Assembly (NCBI GenBank): GCA_018897225.1
Contig: JAHILC010000161.1
Location: 1-14,411 of the forward strand
Length of the DNA: 14,411 nt
Origin: Actinomycetota bacterium
GTDB lineage: Bacteria; Actinomycetota; Humimicrobiia; Humimicrobiales; Humimicrobiaceae
Direction: 5' to 3'
In this document: positions 1 to 8,553 of the stretch, piece by piece
Layout of the letters: each line of letters starts with the position of its first letter
Position numbering within the stretch: position 1 is the first letter of the stretch
Translations under genes and position numbers: made by a program
The notes under the pieces: generated by a model
Told to the model about the DNA's origin: nothing
What the model saw: only the letters and a program-made list of their open reading frames with translations
Databases searched by the model: none

Positions 1-3000
1 AACAGGTTAAAAAAGCTACTTGAGCTTATTGCGCCGGAAATAATTATAAATAATGAAAAAAGGATGCTTCAGGAAGCAGTTGATTCCCTGTTTGATAATG
101 GCAGGCGTGGAAAAGCAGTCCTCGGCGCCGGAAACAGGCCACTTAAATCCTTAAGCGATATGCTTAAAGGAAAGCAAGGAAGATTCAGGCAGAACCTGTT
201 GGGCAAACGTGTTGATTATTCAGGCAGATCAGTTATTGTAGTAAACCCAAAACTTAAACTTTATCAGTGCGGGCTGCCAAAAATAATTGCTCTTGAGCTT
301 TTCAAGCCTTTTGTAATGAAAGAACTTGTTGAGCAGGGCATTACGCAAAACATCAAGAGTGCAAAAACAATGGTTGACAAAGGAAGCGATGAAGTTTGGG
401 ATGTATTGGAGGGTGTTATTAAAAATCATCCCGTGCTTCTTAACAGAGCGCCTACTCTGCACAGATTGGGAATTCAGGCTTTCCTGCCAATTTTGGTTGA
501 AGGCAAAGCTATACAGATCCACCCGCTGGTTTGTCCTCCATTTAATGCAGACTTTGACGGAGACCAGATGGCAGTACATGTTCCGCTTTCAAACGAAGCA
601 AAGGCTGAGGCCCTGGTTCTTATGCTTTCTTCAAATAATATTTTATCCCCTGCAAGCGGCGAGCCTGTTACTATTCCTTCACAGGATATGGTGCTTGGGC
701 TTTATTATCTTACGAGCGATCGCGAAACAGGAGACGGGAAGGAAAGATTCTATCTTAGTCCTGAGGATGCAATTTTAGATTATGATTACAATATAATAAG
801 CCTGCATTCAATGGTAAAGGTAAGAATAAATAAAAAAGTAATAAAGACTACAGTCGGCAGAATTATTTTCAACCAGTCACTGCCAGAGGATTATGGTTTT
901 GTCAACAAGGAAATAAACAAGAAATCCTTACTTTTTGTCATATCTGATTGTATAAACAGGTATCCACAAACTGAAGTTACCAAGATGCTTGATGCAATTA
1001 AGGAAAAAGGATTTACATATGCAACCAAGTCAGGGCTTACTATTGGTATTGGTGATATCATCGTACCACCGGAAAAAGCTGCAATATTGGAAAAAGTGGA
1101 AAAAGAAATCGAAAGATTTGAGAGTTTTTATAAGGACGGCCTGATAACAGATGCAGAAAGACACCAGAGTGTTATACAGAAGTGGTCTCAGGCAAGTGAA
1201 AGCGTAGCAGAAGCAATGGAGAAGAATTTTGATAAATTCAACTCTGTTTATATGATGGCAACTTCAGGCGCACGTGGCAATATCAAACAGCTCAGGCAGC
1301 TTGCTGGGATGCGTGGCCTGGTTGCAAATGCAAGGGGCGATATCCAGGACAGGCCTATTAAGTCAAACTTCAGGGAAGGGCTGACAGTTCTTGAATATTT
1401 CGTATCAACACATGGTGCAAGGCAGGGTCTTGCTGATACGGCGCTGCGTACCGCAGATTCGGGTTATTTAACGAGAAGACTTGTTGATGTTGCACAGGAG
1501 TCCATTATTAGAATTATTGACTGTGGAACAGAAGAAGGGATAAGTAATTATGTCCTAACCCTTGAAGGTGAGCCCAATGTCAACCTTATTGGAAGAATTT
1601 GTGCTGAAGATGTTGAGAATCCAAAGATAGAAAAGGTTATTGTAAAAAGTGGTGAAGAAATAAAAGAAAAAGAACTCCAGCAACTGATACATGCAAATAT
1701 TGAAAGTGTAAAGGTTCGTTCACCGCTTACGTGCGAATCTGAGTTTGGTGTTTGCCAGAAATGCTATGGGAGAGATCTTGCATCAGGAAATCTCATTGCC
1801 ATAGGGGAAGCAGTAGGAATAATTGCTGCCCAGTCTATTGGTGAACCCGGAACACAGCTTACCATGCGTACTTTCCATACTGGTGGTATTGCGAGTACCG
1901 TTATCCAGAGGTCAGTAAAATCTCCTGTTAAAGGTAAAATTGTACTCAGGAAAGAACTTCTTGAACAGTTAAATCTTAAAAAAAACGCCTTTACCGAGAA
2001 TCCCTCTGATGAAGTTATTGAAGTAAATATTGAACATGTAAATGGCAGGCTGACTTTCCAGATCAAAATGGATAGCGGAGCTATCGTTGATGTAATATTT
2101 CCAAAAGGTGAGGTTATACAGATAAATAAGTGTATAAATATTGAAGAAGGCGAAGTATTTGCAAAGATTATATTTACTGCAAAAAGAAAAACCCATGCTC
2201 ATAAGCATGAAAAAACCTTTGAAGGCATGGACATTACAAGTGGTCTTCCAAGAATAGTAGAGTTATTTGAAGCAAGAAGGCCTAAAGAACATGCATTTAT
2301 TGCAGAAATTTCAGGTAAAGTACTTATAGAAGACGTTGATTCTAAATTCAGGATGATAACAATAAAAAATGAAGAAGATGGCGCTGAAAAAACCTATCAG
2401 GTTCCCGCAAGAACAAAGATTAGAATAAGTGATGGAGCATATATATCTACGGGTGATCAATTGACTGAAGGCATTAGAAATCCTCATGATATTTTAAAAA
2501 TTAAAGGTATTAAAGAATGCGAACAATATCTTGTAAAAGAGGTCCAAGCTGTTTACAAATCTCAGGGAGTTGACATCAAAGACAAGCATATTGAAGTAAT
2601 TGTAAGGCAGATGCTGAAAAAAGTTACCATACTGGATGCCGGAGACAGCTCATTTTTACCAGGCCAGCTTGTTGACAGGCTTATTTTTGAAAAAGAAAAC
2701 AAGAAGCTTATAGCCAATGACAAGGTCCATGCAGTAGCAAAACAGAATTTGCTGGGTATTACAAAAGCATCACTTGCAACTGACAGCTTCCTTGCAGCTG
2801 CTTCTTTCCAGGAAACAACAAAGGTTTTAACTGATGCTGCGCTTGACAACAGGATTGATTATTTAATAGGTCTTAAAGAGAATGTAATTATCGGTAAATC
2901 AATACCTGCAGGAACCGGCATGAGCCGGTACAGAGATATAGAGCTAACCTACCCAGGGCATACTGAAGAAGCAAGAGAAGAAATTGAAATGTTTAAAAGT

Positions 3001-3042
3001 TCTGGGGATGTTGAAAAACATGACCTGGAAATAAATATTTAA
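1..3042 (+). CDS. rpoC: DNA-directed RNA polymerase subunit beta' (5' end cut off by window)
   Basis: Catalytic beta' subunit of RNA polymerase; with beta it forms the active-site cleft. The reading frame is open from base 1, and the residues before the first ATG (base 64) are themselves conserved beta' sequence ([14 protein letters not shown]), so the gene is truncated by the window edge and does not start at 64. The fragment is 1013 residues; by comparison with E. coli about 275 N-terminal residues are missing, including the first zinc site. Visible motifs in fragment numbering: NADFDGDQ with the Mg-binding aspartates D184, D186 and D188; the second zinc site C508, C578, C585, C588; and the trigger loop at about 614-626 ([13 protein letters not shown]). 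The large SI3 insertion that follows the trigger loop in E. coli is absent. No terminator is visible after the stop, so some read-through into rpsL is plausible. Identification is certain. Confidence 0.99.
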   Translation, partial: NRLKKLLELIAPEIIINNEKRMLQEAVDSLFDNGRRGKAVLGAGNRPLKSLSDMLKGKQGRFRQNLLGKRVDYSGRSVIVVNPKLKLYQCGLPKIIALELFKPFVMKELVEQGITQNIKSAKTMVDKGSDEVWDVLEGVIKNHPVLLNRAPTLHRLGIQAFLPILVEGKAIQIHPLVCPPFNADFDGDQMAVHVPLSNEAKAEALVLMLSSNNILSPASGEPVTIPSQDMVLGLYYLTSDRETGDGKERFYLSPEDAILDYDYNIISLHSMVKVRINKKVIKTTVGRIIFNQSLPEDYGFVNKEINKKSLLFVISDCINRYPQTEVTKMLDAIKEKGFTYATKSGLTIGIGDIIVPPEKAAILEKVEKEIERFESFYKDGLITDAERHQSVIQKWSQASESVAEAMEKNFDKFNSVYMMATSGARGNIKQLRQLAGMRGLVANARGDIQDRPIKSNFREGLTVLEYFVSTHGARQGLADTALRTADSGYLTRRLVDVAQESIIRIIDCGTEEGISNYVLTLEGEPNVNLIGRICAEDVENPKIEKVIVKSGEEIKEKELQQLIHANIESVKVRSPLTCESEFGVCQKCYGRDLASGNLIAIGEAVGIIAAQSIGEPGTQLTMRTFHTGGIASTVIQRSVKSPVKGKIVLRKELLEQLNLKKNAFTENPSDEVIEVNIEHVNGRLTFQIKMDSGAIVDVIFPKGEVIQINKCINIEEGEVFAKIIFTAKRKTHAHKHEKTFEGMDITSGLPRIVELFEARRPKEHAFIAEISGKVLIEDVDSKFRMITIKNEEDGAEKTYQVPARTKIRISDGAYISTGDQLTEGIRNPHDILKIKGIKECEQYLVKEVQAVYKSQGVDIKDKHIEVIVRQMLKKVTILDAGDSSFLPGQLVDRLIFEKENKKLIANDKVHAVAKQNLLGITKASLATDSFLAAASFQETTKVLTDAALDNRIDYLIGLKENVIIGKSIPAGTGMSRYRDIELTYPGHTEEAREEIEMFKSSGDVEKHDLEINI

Positions 3043-3078
3043 AAAAATATAGGAAGATTGGATGATGCTAGGTTTCTG

Positions 3079-3107
3079 TTGACATTTTATATTGATAATG
3101 GTAATCT
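3079..3107 (+). promoter_or_regulatory. Predicted sigma70-type promoter for the str genes
   Basis: A perfect -35 box TTGACA (3079-3084) is followed after exactly 17 bases by TAATCT (3102-3107), a four-of-six match to TATAAT. TG at 3099-3100 gives an extended -10 (TGnTAATCT). Transcription would start near 3113-3116, leaving an untranslated leader of roughly 100 bases before rpsL. It lies in the 172-base gap after rpoC, the longest non-coding stretch here, where a str-operon promoter is expected. Boxes and spacing are read directly; activity is inferred. Confidence 0.72.
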
Positions 3108-3214
3108 TTTTTTTCGTGTCTTAAAAGAACGCCATAGCATTTTAGCTAAAGAAATTCATTTTAAACATATTAGTATTAATTAATTGTAAAAATTGTATAA
3201 AGGAAAAGGTATAT

Positions 3215-3586
3215 ATGCCTACAATTAGTCAGTTAGTAAGAAAAGGAAGAAAAAATATAATTAAAAAGAAGAAGACACCTGCTTTGCAGGAGAATCCTCT
3301 TAAGAGAGGTGTGTGCGTGAGGGTATATACGACTACCCCAAAGAAACCAAACTCAGCTTTAAGAAAAGTTGCAAGGATAAGGCTCACAAATGGTATTGAA
3401 GTAACGGCTTATATCCCCGGGGTAGGACACAACCTACAGGAACACTCTATTGTTCTTATAAGAGGAGGAAGAGTAAAAGACCTTCCTGGTGTTAGATATA
3501 AAATTGTTAGAGGAACTCTTGACACTGGAGGAGTAGAGAACAGAAGATCTGCAAGGTCAAGATATGGCGCTAAAAAACCAAAATAA
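3215..3586 (+). CDS. rpsL: 30S ribosomal protein S12 (uS12)
   Basis: S12 sits at the interface side of the 30S decoding centre and helps control tRNA selection accuracy. The protein is 123 residues, normal for the family, and carries the signature [20 protein letters not shown] (41-60) and [12 protein letters not shown] (84-95). K43 and K88, the two lysines where streptomycin-resistance changes usually fall, are both the ordinary sensitive residues. D89 is the aspartate that RimO methylthiolates in many bacteria. The ATG is preceded by a purine-rich stretch (AAAGGAAAAGG, 3200-3209). It is the first gene after the predicted promoter at 3079-3107, with rpsG 28 bases downstream. Confidence 0.99.
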   Translation: MPTISQLVRKGRKNIIKKKKTPALQENPLKRGVCVRVYTTTPKKPNSALRKVARIRLTNGIEVTAYIPGVGHNLQEHSIVLIRGGRVKDLPGVRYKIVRGTLDTGGVENRRSARSRYGAKKPK

Positions 3587-3614
3587 ATTTATGGAGTTTT
3601 TAAGGAGTTATTAA

Positions 3615-4085
3615 ATGGCAAGAAGAGGTAGTCCACCAAAAAGAAAAATAATACCAGACCCGGTGTATAAGAATGAAATTGTAAGTCAGCTGATTAATAA
3701 AATACTGATGATGGGTAAAAAAGGTATTTCCGAGCAAATAGTATATGGAAGTTTAAGAATTTTAAAGGATAAGACTAAAGAAGATCCAATAGGCATATTT
3801 GATAAATGCCTTGATAATGTCAGGCCAGTGCTTGAGGTTAAATCAAGAAGAGTTGGAGGCGCTACTTATCAGGTTCCAGTAGAAGTAACACCTGATAGAG
3901 CTAATGCTCTGGCGCTTAGGTGGATAATTGGTTTTTCAAGGAAAAGAAGAGAAAAAACAATGGCTGACAGGCTTGCTGGAGAAATTCTCGATGGAGCGAG
4001 CAATACGGGCAATAGCATAAAGAAAAAAGAAGATCTGCACAAAATGGCAGAGGCTAACAAAGCTTTTGCCCATTACAGATGGTAA
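3615..4085 (+). CDS. rpsG: 30S ribosomal protein S7 (uS7)
   Basis: S7 is the primary binding protein that nucleates assembly of the 30S head; it contacts E-site tRNA and the mRNA exit. The protein is 156 residues, the usual bacterial length. Hallmarks are the N-terminal [16 protein letters not shown], the central [24 protein letters not shown] region (no more than one substitution per few residues against the family), and the C-terminal [13 protein letters not shown] ending exactly at the canonical Trp. A TAAGGAG Shine-Dalgarno at 3601-3607 lies seven bases before the ATG. In E. coli S7 represses its own str operon by binding the rpsL-rpsG spacer; the spacer here is only 28 bases and I see no recognisable S7 target in it, so that mode of control is unlikely at this spot. 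Confidence 0.99.
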   Translation: MARRGSPPKRKIIPDPVYKNEIVSQLINKILMMGKKGISEQIVYGSLRILKDKTKEDPIGIFDKCLDNVRPVLEVKSRRVGGATYQVPVEVTPDRANALALRWIIGFSRKRREKTMADRLAGEILDGASNTGNSIKKKEDLHKMAEANKAFAHYRW

Positions 4086-4103
4086 TTTATTGGTAACATA
4101 AAA

Positions 4104-6191
4104 ATGGCTAGAAAAGTATCTTTAAGTAATGTAAGAAACATAGGAATTGCTGCTCATATAGACGCAGGTAAGACTACGACTACCGAGCGAATGCTTTATT
4201 ACACAGGCAAAACTTATAAAATAGGAGAAGTTGATGATGGCGCTGCTGTTATGGACTGGATGATACAGGAGCAGGAGCGTGGCATTACAATAACTTCTGC
4301 AGCGACTACATGTTTTTGGAAAGATTACAGGATTAATATAATAGATACTCCCGGCCATGTTGATTTTACCGTTGAAGTTGAAAGGTCGTTAAGAGTTCTT
4401 GATGGAATTATTGCAATTTTTTGTGCAGTTGGTGGTGTAGAGCCTCAATCAGAAACGGTCTGGCGCCAGGCTACGAAATATAACATTCCAAGAATTGCGT
4501 TCATAAATAAGATGGACCGCAGCGGCGCAGACTTCTTTTATGTTATTGATATGATGAAGAGCAAATTTGACACAAATCCTATGCCTGTGCAAATCCCTAT
4601 TGGTAAGGAAGATAAGTTTACGGGGATTATTGATCTTATCAGCATGAAGGCAATTATTTACAAAGATGTGATGGGACTAAAATATAGCATAGAAGACATA
4701 CCTGGCGATCTTAAATCTATTGCCAACAAGCACAGGCAGGAGCTCGTTGAAAATATTGCAAACTATAACGATGAAATATTAAATAAATACGTTGAAAATA
4801 ATGAAATTTGCCAAGAAGAATTAATTGCTGCAATCAGGGAAATTACATTGAGTGGGAAAGGAATTCCCGTCCTATGCGGAGCTTCCTTTAAAAATAAAGG
4901 TGTACAATTTTTACTCGATGCAGTAATAGACTATTTACCCTCTCCTCTTGATGTGCCTTCCCCTTTGGGAATTAATCCTTATACTGAGAAAGAAGAAAAC
5001 CGTAAAGCAAGCGATGAAGAAGCTTTTTCCGGGTTTCTTTTTAAGATAATGACTGATCCTTTTGTTGGCAAGCTTAGCTATGTAAGAGTTTATTCGGGAA
5101 TTCTTAAGAGCGGAACACAGATTTTAAATGCAAATACTGAAAATAAAGAAAGAATTGGTAAGATTCTTGAGATGCATGCAAACACCAGGGTCGCTATTGA
5201 AGAGGCTTGTTGCGGTGATATCATCGGTATTGTTGGACTTAAGAATATAAAAACAGGAGATACGCTGTGCAGCCCGACAAAGCCTATTAGATTTGAAACA
5301 ATAGTCTTCCCTGAGCCAGTTATCTACATTGCAATTGAACCAAAGACAAAAGTTGATCAGGAGAAGCTTTCAATTGCATTAAATAAGGTTACTGAAGAAG
5401 ATCCGACTTTTAAGGTTTACACAGATGGTGAAACCGGACAGACTATTATTGCGGGTATGGGAGAGCTTCACCTGGAGATAATTGTTGACAGGCTTATAAG
5501 AGAGTTTAATGTGGATGCAAATGTCGGAAGACCTCAGGTTTCATACAGGGAGACAATTACGCGCGAAGTACAGGTTGAAGGAAAATACATAAGACAGAGC
5601 GGTGGGAAGGGCCAGTACGGCCATGTAATTGTTGATTTTATACCCAATGAGTATGGAAAAGGATTTGAATTTATCGATAAAACTAAAGGCGGAGCTATAC
5701 CTAGAGAGTATATAAAGCCAGTTGAAATGGGAATAGTAGATGCAATGCAAAGCGGTGATCTTGCAGGGTATCCTATAGTTGACATTAAAGCTGTTCTTCT
5801 TGATGGGTCATATCATGAAGTTGACTCATCAGAGCTTGCTTTCAGGATTGCGGGTGGAAAAGCGTTAAGAGAAGCCATGGTAAAAGGCGCTCCCATAATA
5901 CTTGAACCAATAATGGATGTGGAAGTAGTAGTGGGGGATGAGTACATGGGCGAAGTTATTGGGGATCTTAATGCCAGAAGAGGTAAGATATTTTCTGTAA
6001 ATCTAAGGAACAATATGCGAATTGTTAAAGCTGATGTTCCGCTTGCTTCGATGTTCGGCTATGCGACAGACGTAAGGTCTAAGACCCAGGGTAGAGCAAC
6101 CTTTACCATGCAGTTTAAGAAATACGAGCCTACTGGCGATGCCCTCGCTAATGAAATTATAAGACGAGTAAAGGGAAGCATAGCGGTTTAG
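4104..6191 (+). CDS. fusA: Translation elongation factor G (EF-G)
   Basis: GTPase that drives translocation of tRNA-mRNA after peptide bond formation and, with RRF, ribosome recycling. At 695 residues it has the full five-domain length. G-domain motifs: AHIDAGKT (17-24), RGITI (59-63), DTPGH (81-85, catalytic H85), NKMD (135-138). The domain IV tip loop [12 protein letters not shown] is present with H571, the residue that enters the decoding centre. It begins 18 bases after rpsG. The start is fixed by the conserved N-terminus ([20 protein letters not shown]), yet no Shine-Dalgarno lies upstream: only TTGGTAACATAAAA precedes the ATG. Nearly all other genes here have a clear site, so initiation may depend on coupling to rpsG. 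Nothing suggests a divergent EF-G2 paralogue. Confidence 0.99.
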   Translation: MARKVSLSNVRNIGIAAHIDAGKTTTTERMLYYTGKTYKIGEVDDGAAVMDWMIQEQERGITITSAATTCFWKDYRINIIDTPGHVDFTVEVERSLRVLDGIIAIFCAVGGVEPQSETVWRQATKYNIPRIAFINKMDRSGADFFYVIDMMKSKFDTNPMPVQIPIGKEDKFTGIIDLISMKAIIYKDVMGLKYSIEDIPGDLKSIANKHRQELVENIANYNDEILNKYVENNEICQEELIAAIREITLSGKGIPVLCGASFKNKGVQFLLDAVIDYLPSPLDVPSPLGINPYTEKEENRKASDEEAFSGFLFKIMTDPFVGKLSYVRVYSGILKSGTQILNANTENKERIGKILEMHANTRVAIEEACCGDIIGIVGLKNIKTGDTLCSPTKPIRFETIVFPEPVIYIAIEPKTKVDQEKLSIALNKVTEEDPTFKVYTDGETGQTIIAGMGELHLEIIVDRLIREFNVDANVGRPQVSYRETITREVQVEGKYIRQSGGKGQYGHVIVDFIPNEYGKGFEFIDKTKGGAIPREYIKPVEMGIVDAMQSGDLAGYPIVDIKAVLLDGSYHEVDSSELAFRIAGGKALREAMVKGAPIILEPIMDVEVVVGDEYMGEVIGDLNARRGKIFSVNLRNNMRIVKADVPLASMFGYATDVRSKTQGRATFTMQFKKYEPTGDALANEIIRRVKGSIAV

Positions 6192-6256
6192 ATTATATTA
6201 AATAACGGTAACTTTTTAACAAGACATTACAATGAAATTACAAGAAAGGACATATT

Positions 6257-7462
6257 ATGGCAAAAGCAAAATTTGAAAGAACAAAACCACACATTAACGT
6301 TGGCACCATCGGACACGTTGACCATGGAAAAACAACACTGACATCAGCTATTACATATTGTCTAAAATCAAAAGGATTAAATGTTGAAGCCCGGTCCTTT
6401 GATTCCATAGACAATGCACCCGAAGAGCGTGAGAGAGGCATAACAATAGCAATAGCTCACGTAGAGTACGAGACAGAAAAGCGTCACTATGCACACGTAG
6501 ACTGCCCTGGTCATGCCGATTACGTAAAGAACATGATAACAGGCGCAGCACAGATGGATGGCGCAATACTTGTAGTATCGGCGGCAGACGGGCCCATGCC
6601 GCAAACCCGTGAGCATATCCTGCTTGCCCGTCAGGTTGGAGTGCCTTACATGGTAGTATTTTTAAACAAGACAGATATGGTAGATGACCCTGAGCTAATA
6701 GAGTTAGTTGAGCTTGAAGTAAGAGATCTGCTTACCGCATATGAATTTCCGGGAGATGAAATACCAATAGTAAAAGGGTCTGCGCTAAAATCAATGGAAT
6801 GCGGATGCGGCAAAACCGAATGTGCTTCCTGCAGCCCTATATTGGAGCTTATGGCAAGAGTAGATGAATACATCAAGACTCCCGAAAGAGCAATAGACAA
6901 GCCATTCCTTATGCCTATTGAAGATATATTTTCAATAACAGGCAGAGGCACAGTAGTTACCGGCAGAATTGACAGAGGGAAAGTTCTGATTGGAGATAAC
7001 GTAGATATAGTAGGAATATCAGACAAGATTCAAAAGACAGTAGTAACAGGCGTTGAGATGTTTAGAAAACTTCTTGACGAGGGTCAGGCCGGAGACAACG
7101 TAGGGCTTCTCCTTCGCGGCATTACAAAAGAAGATGTAGAGCGTGGCCAGGTTGTAGCAAAGCCAGGATCGATAACACCCCACGCTTACTTTAAAGGCCA
7201 GGTATACGTACTGTCAAAGGAAGAAGGAGGACGACATACCCCATTCTTTACCGGATATCGTCCACAGTTCTATTTTAGGACAACAGATGTAACAGGCAAT
7301 GTAGCTCTTCCTGAAGGGACAGAGATGATAATGCCTGGAGACCATACCGAAATGGAAATAAAGCTAATTACACCCATAGCCATGGAAGAAGGTTTGCGAT
7401 TTGCTATCCGTGAAGGTGGAAGAACCATAGGTGCGGGAAGCATAACTAAGATAATAGAGTAG
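6257..7462 (+). CDS. tuf: Translation elongation factor Tu (EF-Tu) with an unusual cysteine cluster
   Basis: GTPase that delivers aminoacyl-tRNA to the ribosomal A site. It is 401 residues (family about 393-400) with the motifs GHVDHGKT (19-26), RGITI (60-64), DCPGH (82-86, catalytic H86), NKTD (137-140) and SALK (175-178), then beta-barrel domains 2 and 3 ([30 protein letters not shown] with R for K in part). After the SAL motif, where most EF-Tu proteins have a short acidic or Ala/Pro stretch, there is C182-G-C184-x4-C189-x2-C192, a possible metal-binding knuckle. An AAAGGA site lies six bases before the ATG. Codon use differs from neighbours: ATA dominates Ile (about 23 ATA, 8 ATT, 4 ATC by hand count), GTA dominates Val, and CGT/CGC is frequent for Arg. 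It lies 65 bases after fusA and 10 before rpsJ. Confidence 0.99.
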   Translation: MAKAKFERTKPHINVGTIGHVDHGKTTLTSAITYCLKSKGLNVEARSFDSIDNAPEERERGITIAIAHVEYETEKRHYAHVDCPGHADYVKNMITGAAQMDGAILVVSAADGPMPQTREHILLARQVGVPYMVVFLNKTDMVDDPELIELVELEVRDLLTAYEFPGDEIPIVKGSALKSMECGCGKTECASCSPILELMARVDEYIKTPERAIDKPFLMPIEDIFSITGRGTVVTGRIDRGKVLIGDNVDIVGISDKIQKTVVTGVEMFRKLLDEGQAGDNVGLLLRGITKEDVERGQVVAKPGSITPHAYFKGQVYVLSKEEGGRHTPFFTGYRPQFYFRTTDVTGNVALPEGTEMIMPGDHTEMEIKLITPIAMEEGLRFAIREGGRTIGAGSITKIIE

Positions 7463-7466
7463 GAGG
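7461..7466 (+). promoter_or_regulatory. Shine-Dalgarno of rpsJ overlapping the tuf stop codon
   Basis: A perfect AGGAGG whose first two bases are the last two of the tuf TAG stop, six bases before the GTG start of rpsJ. The overlap links rpsJ translation to termination on tuf and supports the unusual GTG start. It also shows that rpsJ is transcribed with the str genes. Confidence 0.85.
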
Positions 7467-7472
7467 CGTTTA

Positions 7473-7793
7473 GTGGCAGCAGCTAAATCGGGACAAAAAA
7501 TCAGAATAAAATTAAAAGCCTATGATCATGAAATAATAGATCGTTCTGCTAAGAAAATAGTTGAAACGGTTGAAAATTCAGGGGCAAAAGTATCAGGTCC
7601 TATACCATTACCAAATAAGAGAAATTTGTATTGCGTTATCAGGGGACCTCATGTTGACAAGGACTCAAGAGAGCACTTTGAAATAAGAGTACACAAAAGA
7701 CTTATAGACATAATAGAACCTACACCCAAGACAGTGGACTTGCTTATGAGGTTAAGTCTTCCTGCGGGTGTGGATATAGAGATTAAGTCATAA
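7473..7793 (+). CDS. rpsJ: 30S ribosomal protein S10 (uS10)
   Basis: S10 is a 30S head protein and, with NusB, part of transcription antitermination complexes (NusE). The protein is 106 residues and matches the family from [14 protein letters not shown] through [22 protein letters not shown] and [36 protein letters not shown]. The GTG start is chosen because a perfect AGGAGG lies six bases upstream; it adds a short MAAAKSGQK lead before the conserved core. In most bacteria rpsJ heads the S10 operon; here it follows tuf by only 10 bases and is separated from rplC by a 112-base AT-rich gap containing a predicted promoter, so it appears to belong to the str transcript. Confidence 0.99.
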   Translation: MAAAKSGQKIRIKLKAYDHEIIDRSAKKIVETVENSGAKVSGPIPLPNKRNLYCVIRGPHVDKDSREHFEIRVHKRLIDIIEPTPKTVDLLMRLSLPAGVDIEIKS

Positions 7794-7821
7794 AAAAATA
7801 TTTAATTGTTTGTTTTTTATA

Positions 7822-7850
7822 TTGAAAGATTGAAATATAAAATATACAAT
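7822..7850 (+). promoter_or_regulatory. Predicted internal sigma70-type promoter before rplC
   Basis: TTGAAA (7822-7827, five of six to TTGACA) and TACAAT (7845-7850, five of six to TATAAT) are separated by exactly 17 bases, in an A+T-rich spacer. Initiation would fall near 7856-7858, about 50 bases before the rplC ATG. The surrounding DNA is so AT-rich that chance matches are easier than usual, which lowers confidence, but both boxes and the spacing are close to ideal and the site lies in the widest gap after the str genes. Confidence 0.6.
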
Positions 7851-7862
7851 GTAACTTTTTGA

Positions 7863-7886
7863 TTTTCAATATTTTTTTCAATATTG
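7863..7886 (+). repeat. 12-base tandem repeat with hairpin potential in the rplC leader
   Basis: TTTTCAATATTT (7863-7874) is followed immediately by TTTTCAATATTG (7875-7886), matching at 11 of 12 positions. Within it CAATATT (7867-7873) and AATATTG (7880-7886) form a perfect seven-base inverted repeat with a six-base loop. ATATTGAAA upstream (7819-7827, overlapping the predicted -35 box) is the reverse complement of TTTCAATAT in both copies, so alternative pairings exist in a read-through transcript. There is no GC-rich stem, so it is not a standard terminator. It may be a leader element, or only AT-rich simple sequence. Confidence 0.5.
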
Positions 7887-7905
7887 TTTTGAAAGTGGTG
7901 TAAAA

Positions 7906-8529
7906 ATGGTAAATTCGATATACGGGAAAAAGGTTGGTTCAACCCAAGTTTTTAATAATGCTGGAAATGCAATTTTTATTACAGCAATTGAGGCTGAACC
8001 TTGCATTATTGTCCAGGTAAAAGATGCTGCCAATGATGGATATAATGCCTTAAAAGTAGGCTTTGGTCCGGTAAAGGAAAAAAAGGTGACCAATCCTATC
8101 AAAGGTATTTTTGAAAAGGGCAAGCTACCCTTGAAAAAGTACTTGAAAGAAATCAGGTTTGATAATTTTGATAAAGACTATAAGTGCGGTGATCAGATAG
8201 ATATCCAGATATTTAAAGTTGGAGATAAAGTAAAGATTACCGGCAATTCAAAAGGCAAAGGTTTTGCAGGAGTTATAGAAAGACACAATTTCCACAGAGG
8301 TCCTGTGTCGCATGGCTCTCACAATATAAGGCAGCCTGGTTCTGTTGGAATGTGTTCTTCACCTTCAAGAATTGCAAAAGGCAAAAAAATGCCTGGAAGA
8401 TTGGGAGGCAAAAAAGTCACGATACCTCCAACAGAAATTATAGATATAATACAGGACCAGAATTTGATTCTTGTTAAAGGCAGCGTTCCGGGTCCTTCAG
8501 GCAATTTGCTGTTTATAAAAAAAGTATAG
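7906..8529 (+). CDS. rplC: 50S ribosomal protein L3 (uL3)
   Basis: L3 binds near the 3' end of 23S rRNA, initiates 50S assembly and sends a loop toward the peptidyl transferase centre. The protein is 207 residues, normal length. Family landmarks include GNSKGKGFAGVIERHNFHRGP, SHGSHNIRQPGSVG, GKKMPGRLGG and LILVKGSVPGPSG. The near-invariant N-terminal VGMTQ(I/V)F is VGSTQVF here. The glutamine that PrmB methylates in E. coli (GSIGQNQ) is replaced by GSVGMCSS, as in many Gram-positive L3 proteins. The upstream site is weak (GTGGTG, ending six bases before the ATG). It follows the predicted promoter and repeat at 7822-7886 and precedes rplD by 24 bases. Confidence 0.99.
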   Translation: MVNSIYGKKVGSTQVFNNAGNAIFITAIEAEPCIIVQVKDAANDGYNALKVGFGPVKEKKVTNPIKGIFEKGKLPLKKYLKEIRFDNFDKDYKCGDQIDIQIFKVGDKVKITGNSKGKGFAGVIERHNFHRGPVSHGSHNIRQPGSVGMCSSPSRIAKGKKMPGRLGGKKVTIPPTEIIDIIQDQNLILVKGSVPGPSGNLLFIKKV

Positions 8530-8553
8530 GTAGTTTTTAACCAGGGAGCAACG

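Noticed and set aside
64..66. ATG at 64 as the start of rpoC
   Set aside because: The frame is open from base 1 and the upstream residues are conserved beta' sequence; the gene is cut by the window edge.
326..778. 150-residue open frame on the plus strand inside rpoC
   Set aside because: It is out of frame with the conserved beta' active-site region and shows no recognisable features.
2194..2209. CATGCT-cata-AGCATG inverted repeat as a possible terminator or protein site
   Set aside because: It is within rpoC coding sequence, has a short stem and is followed by A residues rather than T, so it is not a terminator; it may arise from the His/Ala codons alone.
6228..6233. TACAAT before tuf as the -10 of a separate tuf promoter
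   Set aside because: No acceptable -35 box lies 16-18 bases upstream (the bases there read ACGGTA); in DNA this AT-rich a lone -10 match is expected by chance.
6646..7026. 126-residue open frame on the minus strand opposite tuf
   Set aside because: It is antisense to a highly conserved gene, has no recognisable domain, and its openness follows from tuf codon bias.
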